A stretch of 64,000 nucleotides of DNA from contig JBCCXD010000004.1 in NCBI GenBank assembly GCA_039192165.1, positions 248,001 through 312,000 of the forward strand, given 5' to 3'. The notes under the pieces are model-generated. The model had not been told where the DNA came from, did no database searches, and saw only the letters and a list, made by a program, of their open reading frames with translations. The position numbers and the translations under genes are program-made. This document shows, in pieces, positions 52,020 through 59,938 of this stretch. The stretch comes from Dinoroseobacter sp039192165 (lineage in GTDB: Bacteria; Pseudomonadota; Alphaproteobacteria; Rhodobacterales; Rhodobacteraceae). Within the stretch, counting starts at the first letter, position 1. Every line of letters starts with the position of its first letter.

Positions 52020-53246
52020 ATGATCCTGCGCAGTCTGCTTGTCCTGCTGATATCCTTTATGTTCACGTTGTCCGCCTTTGCTCAGGACGCTCCACCCGAG
52101 CAGCAAGAGACGCAAATTGACCGGTCTGCGACCGGCGGCGCGCCCACCCGCGAAGACATCATGGCCCGCCAGCGCGGCGAGAACGTCGATTTTTCCTTTC
52201 GGCTGGACCAAGGCGGAACAGCTGCCGCAGGTATTTCGGAACAACTCGGCACGCTGGGTGGTGCGTCTGACAGCGAGGTCTATCTGGCCCTTCGCTACGG
52301 CACCGCGGATGTCACCGTAACGTCCCGGTCGCCGGCGGCGGGCGTGCTGATCCAGGATCGTGGTATGTGGTGGTGGCAGTTCCGGGAAGGTCCGCTTCTG
52401 AGCTACGGCGGCTGGCTTCTTCTCGGCACCATCGGCGCGCTGTTTATTTTTTACCTGGTTCGCGGAAAGATTCGGATCGACGGCGAGAAAACTGGTCGCA
52501 CGATTGAACGCTTTGCCTCGATCGAGCGGTTCTCACACTGGCTCCTGGCAGGGTCCTTTATCATTCTAGGAATAACGGGTCTGATCTCGCTCTTCGGGCG
52601 ACTTTACCTGATTCCGGTCCTCGGCAAGGACAGCTATGCTACGCTGGCTGGCGCCAGCAAATGGGTCCACAACAATATTTCCTGGGCATTTATGCTGGCC
52701 ATCGTGATGGTCACGATCCTTTGGATTAAACACAATATTCCAAACAAGACAGACCTGAAGTGGATCGCGCAGGGCGGCGGCATCTTCAAAAAAGGGGTTC
52801 ATCCCCCGGCAAAGAAGTTCAACGCCGGACAGAAGGTGATCTTCTGGTCGGTGATCATTCTCGGGGGGTCGATCTCCGTTTCCGGGCTGTCGCTTCTGTT
52901 CCCGTTCGAACTGCCAATGTTCGCGGCGACGTTCGAAAAGCTCAATGCCACCGGCCTGCCGCAACTGCTGGGTTTTGGAGTACTTCCAGAACAGCTCGCG
53001 CCGCATGAAGAGATGCAGTATGCGCAGCTTTGGCACTCAATTGTGGCCTTCGTCATGATGGCGATCATTATCGCGCACATCTACATTGGTTCGGTTGGCA
53101 TGGAGGGAGCGTATGACGCCATGGGCTCTGGCCAGGTCGAGGAACAATGGGCGAAAGAACACCATTCGCTTTGGGTCGAGGAGGTGAAGGCGAAAGAGGC
53201 CGGGCAGGCCGGCAAAGCCGGAACAGCGGCGACCCCGGCGGAGTAG
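52020..53246 (+). CDS. fdhC: Formate dehydrogenase gamma subunit, cytochrome b556
   Basis: 408 residues. A signal peptide (about 1-21) and a 110-residue periplasmic N-terminal extension precede a TM helix (about 130-148). Then comes the cytochrome b core of four helices with His ligands in RFSHWLLAGSFIILG, KWVHNNISWAF and AQLWHSIVAFVMMAIIIAHIYIG. It anchors FdhAB to the membrane and passes electrons to the quinone pool. The FdoI/FdnI core is standard; the long periplasmic extension is the feature seen in the Rhodobacterales form. GGGAGAGA precedes the ATG. Confidence 0.94.
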   Translation: MILRSLLVLLISFMFTLSAFAQDAPPEQQETQIDRSATGGAPTREDIMARQRGENVDFSFRLDQGGTAAAGISEQLGTLGGASDSEVYLALRYGTADVTVTSRSPAAGVLIQDRGMWWWQFREGPLLSYGGWLLLGTIGALFIFYLVRGKIRIDGEKTGRTIERFASIERFSHWLLAGSFIILGITGLISLFGRLYLIPVLGKDSYATLAGASKWVHNNISWAFMLAIVMVTILWIKHNIPNKTDLKWIAQGGGIFKKGVHPPAKKFNAGQKVIFWSVIILGGSISVSGLSLLFPFELPMFAATFEKLNATGLPQLLGFGVLPEQLAPHEEMQYAQLWHSIVAFVMMAIIIAHIYIGSVGMEGAYDAMGSGQVEEQWAKEHHSLWVEEVKAKEAGQAGKAGTAATPAE

Positions 53247-53253
53247 CCATTGA

Positions 53254-54561
53254 ATGACCCTACGCGCGCTGATTGCAGCGGTGCTTCTTGCACTGCCGGG
53301 GCTTGCCTCGGCAGGCGACTTCTACACCCTTAAAGGGCATGGGGGCCCCATCATGGGGATCGCTGTGGCGCCCTCTGGCGTGGTGGCGACTGCGAGCTTT
53401 GACAATGCCGTCGGCTTTTGGCGGGACGACCAGCCGGTGTGGCTGGATGGGCACGAGGCTGCGGTAAAATCTGTGGTTTTCCTCTCTGAAGACAGGCTCG
53501 CGTCCGCAGGCGATGATTTTGCCGTGCGTGTGTGGGACCTCGCGACCGGTAATGGCCGCGAACTTGGAAGGCACAAAGGGAAGATTGTCGCCCTCGCACC
53601 ATCGCCCGACGGAAAGTTCATTGCCGCAGCCAGCTGGGATGGCACGATTGGCCTTTGGCCGGTCGAAGGCAACGAGCCGCGTTTTCTTTCCGGACATGAT
53701 GGGGGCGTAAATGATCTGGTTTTCATTGAAGGCGGAAAGACCCTGCTTTCCGCATCAATCGACGGGACTATCCGGCGGTGGGATACGCTCAGCGCAACTG
53801 AGGAACGTGTCGTGCTACGCCACGGTTTCGGGGTCAACAAGCTCGTGGTGGATGAGGATGCGGGATGGCTGGCCTACGGATCGGTCGACGGTGTGACCAG
53901 GGTGGTCGACCTAACCAGCGAAAATGAGGTGATCGACCTGACACTGGGCAGACGGCCGATACTGGCTCTGGCTCTGAATCAGGACGGAAGTCAGCTCGCA
54001 ATGGGCGACGGCGAGGGGTACATCTCGGTGTTCAACACCAGCGATTGGTCCGTCGCGACCGATTTCCGTGCGACGACGCGCGGTCCGATTTGGGCGCTGG
54101 CCTTTTCACCGGATGGCGCGAATGTGCATGCAGGGGGGCTCGATGAGGCGATGTATTCCTGGCCCGTAGACCGGGCGTCTGACAACCCCCAAATGGATGT
54201 TGAGGGCAAGCCGTTCCTGCAGGGAACGGAAATGGCCAGCAATGGTGAGCGACAGTTCAAGCGCAAATGCGCAATTTGCCATACGCTCACACCGGATGGC
54301 CAACGGCGTGCCGGACCCTCGCTGCATGGCCTTTTTGGCCGCCCCGCAGGGGCAATACAGGACTATACTTATTCAGACGCATTGACGGGCACAGACATCG
54401 TCTGGGGCGACGAGACGATTGACAAACTCTTCGATCTGGGACCGGATGTGTTCACCCCTGGATCGAAAATGCCGATGCAAAGGATAACGGAACCGCAGGA
54501 CAGACTGGATCTGATCGCCTATCTGCGGGACCAAACGACATCAGTGGGAGGGGAGCAATGA
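53254..54561 (+). CDS. WD40-repeat protein fused to a c-type cytochrome domain
   Basis: 435 residues. A signal peptide (1-20, LPGLASAG) is followed by six or seven WD40 blades (about 25-320; for example GHGGPIMGIAVAPSG, AASWDGTIGLW and SIDGTIRRWD). A C-terminal class I cytochrome c domain has CAICH near residue 340, a Met ligand likely in PGSKMPMQRI, and LIAYLRDQ. The start is 8 nt after fdhC. It would be a periplasmic protein joining a protein-docking propeller to a haem. It is part of the FDH operon and overlaps the next small gene by 4 nt. Confidence 0.88.
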   Translation: MTLRALIAAVLLALPGLASAGDFYTLKGHGGPIMGIAVAPSGVVATASFDNAVGFWRDDQPVWLDGHEAAVKSVVFLSEDRLASAGDDFAVRVWDLATGNGRELGRHKGKIVALAPSPDGKFIAAASWDGTIGLWPVEGNEPRFLSGHDGGVNDLVFIEGGKTLLSASIDGTIRRWDTLSATEERVVLRHGFGVNKLVVDEDAGWLAYGSVDGVTRVVDLTSENEVIDLTLGRRPILALALNQDGSQLAMGDGEGYISVFNTSDWSVATDFRATTRGPIWALAFSPDGANVHAGGLDEAMYSWPVDRASDNPQMDVEGKPFLQGTEMASNGERQFKRKCAICHTLTPDGQRRAGPSLHGLFGRPAGAIQDYTYSDALTGTDIVWGDETIDKLFDLGPDVFTPGSKMPMQRITEPQDRLDLIAYLRDQTTSVGGEQ

Positions 54562-54686
54562 AACCAATGTTGCTGGCGTTTGTGGCAACTGCCGTGATTT
54601 CAGTCGGGGCATATTTCGTACTTGGAGAGGTGGGCCTTTCCAGCGCCGCACAGGGATCGAGCCCGTCCTCTGTTAGGCTCGACTGA
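54558..54686 (+). CDS. 42-residue single-span membrane peptide, end of FDH operon
   Basis: A 42-codon frame starting ATGA on the previous stop and beginning MKPMLLAFVATAVISVGAYF; the hydrophobic segment (about 3-22) is followed by a small polar tail ending SVRLD. AGGGGAGC lies 4-5 nt before the ATG. Overlap with the upstream gene and the well-placed ribosome site argue that it is translated. Single-span mini-proteins often stabilise respiratory complexes, but no function is known for this one. Confidence 0.65.
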   Translation: MKPMLLAFVATAVISVGAYFVLGEVGLSSAAQGSSPSSVRLD

Positions 54687-54703
54687 CCGGCCGGCCATGC
54701 CAG

Positions 54704-56485
54704 TCATGGCAACAGCAGCTCCGAGTAGGGCAGAAACCGCACCGGTGTTCCATGCTCCACATCGAGCGCCCCGTCCGGCAGCTCAACAAGCCCGTTTGCC
54801 CAACTCAGTCCGCTGATCCGTCCTGAGCCTTCTGATTTGAAAACCTCGGCGGCGCCGGTCTCGGTCAGGCGCGCGCGCAGGTATTCCCGGCGGCCAGGTT
54901 TTTTTGACTTTTCGAACGCTGCCGGGACCGTGATTCTATGCGGGGTGCTCCATCCGCTGCCCGCAAGCACTGAAAGCGCCGGGCGGGCAAAAATCAGCGC
55001 ACAGATCAATGCAGCGACAGGGTTTCCTGGAAGGCCGAAGACAGGTACGTTGTTCCACTGTCCCAAAGCGAGCGGGCGCCCCGGTTTCAGAGCGATGCGC
55101 CATGCCGCAAGACTGCCCTCATCGCGCAGGATTGCGGACATATGGTCCTCGTCCCCGGCCGACGCGCCGCCCGAGGTCAGAATGACATCTGCCTCGTCGC
55201 TCGCACGATCCAGGATTTTGCGCAAAGCGTCCCGATCGTCAGGCGCGTGACCAAGATCTACAGGGGTTGTGTTCCAGCCTGCGGCCAACCCCAGCAGCAT
55301 CGGGCGATTGGCGTCGAAGGTGCGGCCCGGGTCCGTGGTGCTGCCGGGGGCGGCCAGTTCATCGCCTGTGGAAAGCACACCCACCCGTAAAAGGCGACAA
55401 ACAGACACGTCTGCCAGCCCCGTCGCTGCAAGCAGAGCAAGATCAGGCGCGCGCAACCGGTGCCCAGGGTCGAAAAGCCGGGTGCCGGCGGTCACGTCTT
55501 CGCCGGCGCGACGGGTGTTGGCTCCGGGCTTCAGGCCGGCCTCGAACGCAATACGGTCTCCGCTTACTGTCACGTCTTCTTCAAGCACCACAGTATCAAC
55601 GCCGTCCGGTACCACCGCGCCGGTCAGGATCCGGATGGCTTGCCCGGCAGGAACAGAGCCTGCAAACGGTGCACCGGCGGCAGCGCGGCCCGCCACCAAG
55701 GGCAGGGACTCCGCCTCGGACCCGACTGAGGCATGGGCAAACCCGTAGCCGTCCACGGCCGAGTTTGGCGCCGGGGGATTGGCGCGCGCCGCCATGGGTG
55801 CGGCGGCCAGCACCCGCCCAAGTGCGCTATGCGCCGGGATGACTTCTGTTCCGACAACCGGCGCAACGCTTTCGCGAAGCCGCTTCAACGCCTCATCGAC
55901 CGGGGTCCAATCGACCCCGGGCGGCAATGCGAAGCAGTCGTTCTTCAGCCGCTTGGGCTTTGCGCCAATTTCGTGCATCGGTGGTTTTGTCGCCAGCCCG
56001 CACGCGTCCAGAATGAAATCGGCAATTCCTGCGGTGTCATCCAGGTTTAGCACCGGTACCGGCAAGCCCTCAGGACGGGCATTGCTGGCCACTGCCCGTA
56101 CCGTCTTATCATCCCGCGCAAGTATGTCTTTGCCCGTTTCTGAGCGGTGTGCTTCCACCTTGGCGTGGTTATGTCGTTTGTAACCTTCCACCAGTACCAG
56201 ATCGACCGGAACCATCTTTGCCAGAAGATCCTCAAGCTCGGTTTCGGGCGCTCCGCGGTGTTCGTGCATCATCGCCCAGCGTTTTCGGGAGGCCAGAACC
56301 ACCTCCACCGCTCCAGCCTCGCGATGGCGATAGCTGTCTTTGCCGGGCTGGTCGACATCTACATTGTGATGGGCGTGCTTGACCGTCGACACCGAAAGGC
56401 CACGGTTTGTTATTTCCGAAACGAGCCGCTCCATCAGCCCGGTCTTGCCGGAGTTTTTCCAGCCTACAATGCCGAACACCTTCAT
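54704..56485 (-). CDS. Bifunctional MobB-MoeA molybdenum cofactor protein
   Basis: 593 residues. The N-terminal 165 residues are MobB: P-loop GWKNSGKTG (8-16) and LVLVEGYKRHNHAKVE. From about 185 the MoeA domain follows: PAPNSAVDGYGF, VLSTGDEL, TSGGASAGDEDHM, FGLPGNPVA. MoeA inserts molybdate into MPT-AMP; MobB assists GTP handling for MGD. The fusion puts insertion and dinucleotide steps in one chain. It is convergent with the FDH operon (17 nt gap) and its ATG overlaps mobA by 4 nt. Confidence 0.93.
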   Translation of the reverse strand: MKVFGIVGWKNSGKTGLMERLVSEITNRGLSVSTVKHAHHNVDVDQPGKDSYRHREAGAVEVVLASRKRWAMMHEHRGAPETELEDLLAKMVPVDLVLVEGYKRHNHAKVEAHRSETGKDILARDDKTVRAVASNARPEGLPVPVLNLDDTAGIADFILDACGLATKPPMHEIGAKPKRLKNDCFALPPGVDWTPVDEALKRLRESVAPVVGTEVIPAHSALGRVLAAAPMAARANPPAPNSAVDGYGFAHASVGSEAESLPLVAGRAAAGAPFAGSVPAGQAIRILTGAVVPDGVDTVVLEEDVTVSGDRIAFEAGLKPGANTRRAGEDVTAGTRLFDPGHRLRAPDLALLAATGLADVSVCRLLRVGVLSTGDELAAPGSTTDPGRTFDANRPMLLGLAAGWNTTPVDLGHAPDDRDALRKILDRASDEADVILTSGGASAGDEDHMSAILRDEGSLAAWRIALKPGRPLALGQWNNVPVFGLPGNPVAALICALIFARPALSVLAGSGWSTPHRITVPAAFEKSKKPGRREYLRARLTETGAAEVFKSEGSGRISGLSWANGLVELPDGALDVEHGTPVRFLPYSELLLP

Positions 56486-57108
56486 GCCTGCGCAGCCTCC
56501 AGCCGTGCGCGGGCAGCTGCAAGGTCTTCGGGTGTGTTGACGTTGAAGAACGGATCCGGGCCGATTGGATCAAAAAGAGCAATCGCGCAGCCGTGGCGAT
56601 CGGTCCAGAGCACAACCTTGCGCAGACCGTCTGTTAAGGCGCCGCGCAAGTCTTCGCGGAGGGAAACGGGCCACAGTCCAAAGGTCGGGTGACGCCCGAG
56701 ACCGCTTTTACGCCCCGCGTCGGGAGAGGCCGCCAGAGCAATGGGATCGCCGGAGCTGCGCCGCGCAGCGTCGAGCCGGTTGACCAGATCATCGGGGAAG
56801 AACGGGGTGTCGGCGGCCACGGTGACAATCGCATCCGCGCCCAGAGTGGAGGCCCAGTCGAGCCCGGCCAGAACGCCGGCTAGGGGGCCTGCATAGCCCT
56901 CGATGCTGTCCGGAAGAACCGGAAAACCCCAGCCGGAAAACCGGTCAGGGTTTCCATTGGCGTTCAGCGCCACTGGAGACGCTTGCGGCGTGAGCCGATC
57001 GATCACATGGCGCAGGATCGGCTTGCCGCCGAGATCTACAAGGCTTTTGTCGCCTCCGCCCATGCGGGTGGCCAGTCCGCCTGCTAAAATGACGCCTGGA
57101 ACGTTCAT
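56482..57108 (-). CDS. mobA: Molybdenum cofactor guanylyltransferase MobA
   Basis: 208 residues with the nucleotidyltransferase signature LAGGLATRMGGGDKSLVDLG (about 8-27) and VAADTPFFPDDLV (metal-binding Asp, about 98-110). MobA attaches GMP to molybdopterin to give the bis-MGD cofactor used by FdhA. It is coupled by 4-nt overlaps to fdhD upstream and mobB-moeA downstream, one operon in the order fdhD-mobA-mobBmoeA. Confidence 0.95.
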   Translation of the reverse strand: MNVPGVILAGGLATRMGGGDKSLVDLGGKPILRHVIDRLTPQASPVALNANGNPDRFSGWGFPVLPDSIEGYAGPLAGVLAGLDWASTLGADAIVTVAADTPFFPDDLVNRLDAARRSSGDPIALAASPDAGRKSGLGRHPTFGLWPVSLREDLRGALTDGLRKVVLWTDRHGCAIALFDPIGPDPFFNVNTPEDLAAARARLEAAQA

Positions 57109-57989
57109 GCGCGCGCACTCTTGCGGCGGTGGCGTGGGTCCTCTTCATCGGCTGAAGCGGGGTCGGCATCCCATATCAGACGCTCGGACCCGGACAGACA
57201 GGTGAAGCGTTTGCCCCGCATACGCCCGATCAGTGTCAGGCCAACCTTTTGAGCGATCTCGACGCCCCAAGCAGTAAAGCCCGAGCGGGACGCTAGGATA
57301 GGAATGCCCATCAGGGCGGTTTTTATAACCATTTCCGAGGTGAGGCGCCCCGTGGTGTAAAGAATTTTGTCCGCGCCTGACACGTCCTCAGACCGCATCC
57401 AGCCTGCAATCTTGTCCACGGCATTGTGCCGCCCGACATCCTCCATGTAGACGAGTGGCCGGTCGTCTTGGCACAGAACAGTGCCGTGTATGGCGCCCGC
57501 TTCGAGATAGAGCGAAGGCGTGCGATTGACCTTGGCTGAAAGAGAATAGAGCCACGAGGTTTTAAGCGGCGCCTCCGGCAACTGAACGGTTTCGAGCCCC
57601 TCCATAATGTCACCAAAAACCGTACCAACCGCGCAGCCCGAGGTCCGGGTCTTTTTGGAGAGTTTTTCCTCGTAGTCGGTTTCGACCTCGGTGCGCACAA
57701 CAACGACCTCAAGATCGTCGTCATATTCCACTCCGGTTACAGTTTCGGTGTCTGACAGCATGCCTTGGTTGCGCAAAAATCCCAACGCCAGATATTCGGG
57801 ATAATCCCCGATGGTCATCGCCGTGACGATCTCTCGACTGTTGAGAAAAATCGTCAGTGGCCGCTCTTCGACGACATTCACGCGCCCGGTTTGGCCGGAC
57901 TGGTCAATCCCGTCAATTGCGCGGGTCAGACCCGCCCGTTCTGGGTCGGGTGCTATGATGTAATCTGAAACCTGATCCGCGGCGCTCAT
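57105..57989 (-). CDS. fdhD: Formate dehydrogenase accessory sulfurtransferase FdhD
   Basis: 294 residues. Family features are VEERPLTIFLNSREIVTAMT, LALGFLRNQG, VYMEDVGRHNAVDKIAGWM and ILASRSGFTAWGVEIAQK. FdhD moves sulfur from a cysteine desulfurase to the Mo centre, which FdhA needs for activity. The sulfur-transfer loop has only one cysteine (TSGCAVGTVFG, Cys119), where E. coli FdhD has two. It heads the fdhD-mobA-mobBmoeA operon and is divergent from the 96-residue gene, with 165 nt between them. Confidence 0.94.
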   Translation of the reverse strand: MSAADQVSDYIIAPDPERAGLTRAIDGIDQSGQTGRVNVVEERPLTIFLNSREIVTAMTIGDYPEYLALGFLRNQGMLSDTETVTGVEYDDDLEVVVVRTEVETDYEEKLSKKTRTSGCAVGTVFGDIMEGLETVQLPEAPLKTSWLYSLSAKVNRTPSLYLEAGAIHGTVLCQDDRPLVYMEDVGRHNAVDKIAGWMRSEDVSGADKILYTTGRLTSEMVIKTALMGIPILASRSGFTAWGVEIAQKVGLTLIGRMRGKRFTCLSGSERLIWDADPASADEEDPRHRRKSARA

Positions 57990-58154
57990 GTTCCCCCCGC
58001 CTTGCGCTTAGCTGACTGGGAAATCCGGGATTTTCCATTGCGTGGCAGTAGGGCCGCTGAGTCGCAAAGTGTCAAGCAAACGGCGCGCCGTGGGCTTTCA
58101 TACTTAACAGCATCGGACAGCGTCCCTACATTAATACCTAAGGAGGTACCGAAC

Positions 58155-58445
58155 ATGGCAATCCCAATCGTTCCAATTGCCGGCGCCGTTCTGAAATACG
58201 GGCCCGTGGCCGTGGCGGGGCTTGCCACGCTGGCCTACCTTCGCGCGCAACCCGGCCACGCAGACCAACGCGCTGAAGACCTTCTGGACGAATTGGACGA
58301 AGGCGTTCGCACGTCGCGATCTCATGATGGGCGCCAAGTCAACACGCGTGGGCGGTATCGTCGTGTGATCCGCGCGGGCCGCTCTGGGCCGGGCGTCGAA
58401 CTGGACGCAACCTTTCTGGGGCGGATCAGGATCCGTCGCACGTGA
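58155..58445 (+). CDS. Hypothetical protein, 96 aa, with one N-terminal hydrophobic segment
   Basis: 96 residues from an ATG with AAGGAGG 7 nt upstream. Residues 4-27 (IVPIAGAVLKYGPVAVAGLA) form one hydrophobic span, followed by an acidic helix (QRAEDLLDELDEGV) and a basic C-terminal half. A longer in-frame reading from 58002 lacks a ribosome site. It overlaps the GST gene by 4 nt, so the two are coupled. I do not recognise a family. Its place beside fdhD may be chance. Confidence 0.7.
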   Translation: MAIPIVPIAGAVLKYGPVAVAGLATLAYLRAQPGHADQRAEDLLDELDEGVRTSRSHDGRQVNTRGRYRRVIRAGRSGPGVELDATFLGRIRIRRT

Positions 58446-59053
58446 TCAAGCTTCTCGGCTCTCCGGCATCACCTTTCGTCCGCAAGGTGCGGGCTCTGCT
58501 TGTAGAAACCGAGTGTAGCGACAAGGTCGAGATTGAGGACGTAACCTCAGCCGTCGTCGGTCCCATAGACGAATTGCTTTCCTCGACCAATCCGTCCGGA
58601 AAAATTCCGGCGTTGATCCGCCCGGAAGGGCCAGCGCTGTACGACAGCCGTGTAATCTGCCGCTATCTCGACCAGACCTTCCGTCTGGGCATGTATCCCA
58701 AACGCGGCGAGTTCGAGATGCTGACGCTCGAAGCCACCGCAGACGCCATTATGGATGCCGGGGTTCTGATGGTCTACGAGCGGCGCTTTCGGCCGGAAAA
58801 TCATCAGGATCCCGATTGGATCGAAGGCCAATGGCGGAAGGTTGCCCGCTCGCTCGATGCGCTCGAGGCCCGGTGGATGAGTCATCTCGCCGGCCCTGTG
58901 GACATGAGCCATCTCGCGCTGGGCTGCGCTTTGGGGTATCTCGACTTCCGCCACGGCTCGCGCGCATGGCGGGATGGTCGACCGGCTCTTGCGGGCTGGG
59001 CCGAGACTTTTCTGGAGCGGCCTGCAATGGTCGCGACAGCCCCAGCAGGCTGA
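58442..59053 (+). CDS. Glutathione S-transferase family protein
   Basis: 203 residues from GTG (GTGA overlap). An N-terminal thioredoxin-like GST domain (KLLGSPASPFVRKVRALLVE, about 2-21; NPSGKIPALI) is followed by the helical C-terminal domain with DMSHLALGCALGYLDFRHGS. Ser or Cys in the SPxSPF motif replaces the catalytic Tyr, as in beta/theta-like classes. The substrate is unknown. The overlap with the 96-residue gene suggests one transcript. Confidence 0.9.
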   Translation: MIKLLGSPASPFVRKVRALLVETECSDKVEIEDVTSAVVGPIDELLSSTNPSGKIPALIRPEGPALYDSRVICRYLDQTFRLGMYPKRGEFEMLTLEATADAIMDAGVLMVYERRFRPENHQDPDWIEGQWRKVARSLDALEARWMSHLAGPVDMSHLALGCALGYLDFRHGSRAWRDGRPALAGWAETFLERPAMVATAPAG

Positions 59054-59366
59054 GCTGCTCTTGGCGTAACTGTCTGAAATCCTGAATCGGCTTGCGTTTG
59101 AGGCGATTCCCTGAGAAGACGTCGCGCGCGTGCGGCGCTGGAGGGGGAGCGGCACAAAAGTGAGTAGTTGAGACTAAAATTGTTCAGCATATGGCGGGTT
59201 CCGTCAGACGATTTATGATTGTGGCTGCGGCCTGCGACAAAACTGCGCTCCTATGTCCCCTCGACGGTTGACTGGCCGAGCCTATAACCACGTTGGAGTT
59301 GGGCTGCGAAATAAGCGGCCCTCCGACATCTAGGCGCCGTTTCGCGCCCCGAGAAGGAGAAACTAC
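59054..59366. promoter_or_regulatory. petABC upstream region with promoter candidate
   Basis: This 313-nt stretch has no convincing gene. The best promoter is TCGACG (59261-59266), 16 nt, TATAAC (59283-59288), which would give a leader of about 70 nt. In that leader GGCGC (59333-59337) and GCGCC (59344-59348) form a small stem just before the ribosome site GAAGGAG. I find no match to an FNR site here. A PetR site could lie upstream, but its consensus is unknown to me. Confidence 0.45.
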
Positions 59367-59924
59367 GTGTCCCACGCAGACGATCACGAAGGTACACGAC
59401 GCGACTTTCTGTACTATGCAACGGCCGGAGCAGGTGCCGTGACTGCAGGCGCCGCGATCTGGCCGATGATCAATCAGATGAACCCCTCCGCAGATGTGCA
59501 GGCCCTGTCTTCAATCCAGGTCGACATCAGCGGCGTAGCCGAAGGCACGCAGATCTCGGTGATGTTCCTTGGAAAGCCTGTCTTTATCCGCCGCCGCACC
59601 GCAGCCGAAGTGGAAGAGGCGCGGGCGGTGTCGCTCGACGATTTGCCTGACCCGGAAGCGCGCAACGCCAATGACGAAGGCGCCGACGCACTGGACGAAA
59701 ACAGGTCTTTCGGTGAGAATGGAGAATGGCTGATCATGCAGGGCGTGTGTACGCATCTTGGCTGCGTGCCGCTCGGCGATGCCGGTGACTTTGGCGGTTG
59801 GTTCTGCCCCTGCCACGGGTCGCACTACGATACTTCGGGCCGTATCCGACGTGGCCCGGCGCCCGAGAACCTGCCGATCCCGACGGTGGCGTTCATCGAC
59901 GACGCAACAATTCAACTCGGTTAA
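59367..59924 (+). CDS. petA: Ubiquinol-cytochrome c reductase Rieske iron-sulfur subunit
   Basis: 185 residues from a GTG with GAAGGAG upstream. The Tat-like RRDFLYYATAG (11-21) and one N-terminal span anchor it. The 2Fe-2S centre uses CTHLGC (128-133, ligands Cys128 and His130) and CPCHGSH (147-153, ligands Cys147 and His150), with Cys133-Cys149 as the disulfide. It takes electrons from ubiquinol at the Qo site and gives them to cytochrome c1. First gene of petABC (fbcFBC). Confidence 0.97.
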   Translation: MSHADDHEGTRRDFLYYATAGAGAVTAGAAIWPMINQMNPSADVQALSSIQVDISGVAEGTQISVMFLGKPVFIRRRTAAEVEEARAVSLDDLPDPEARNANDEGADALDENRSFGENGEWLIMQGVCTHLGCVPLGDAGDFGGWFCPCHGSHYDTSGRIRRGPAPENLPIPTVAFIDDATIQLG

Positions 59925-59938
59925 GGGAGAAGAAGTTT

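Noticed and set aside
58002..58154. N-terminal extension of the 96-residue protein beginning at 58002
   Set aside because: The ATG at 58155 has a strong AAGGAGG; the extension lacks a ribosome site and lies in the fdhD promoter area.
59268..59288. TTGACT followed by TATAAC as the petA promoter
   Set aside because: Only 9 nt separate the boxes, too short for sigma-70; the TCGACG box 16 nt away fits better.
59184..59387. Short minus-strand frame (67 codons) in the petA upstream region
   Set aside because: No ribosome site, overlaps the petA start, no homology-like motif.
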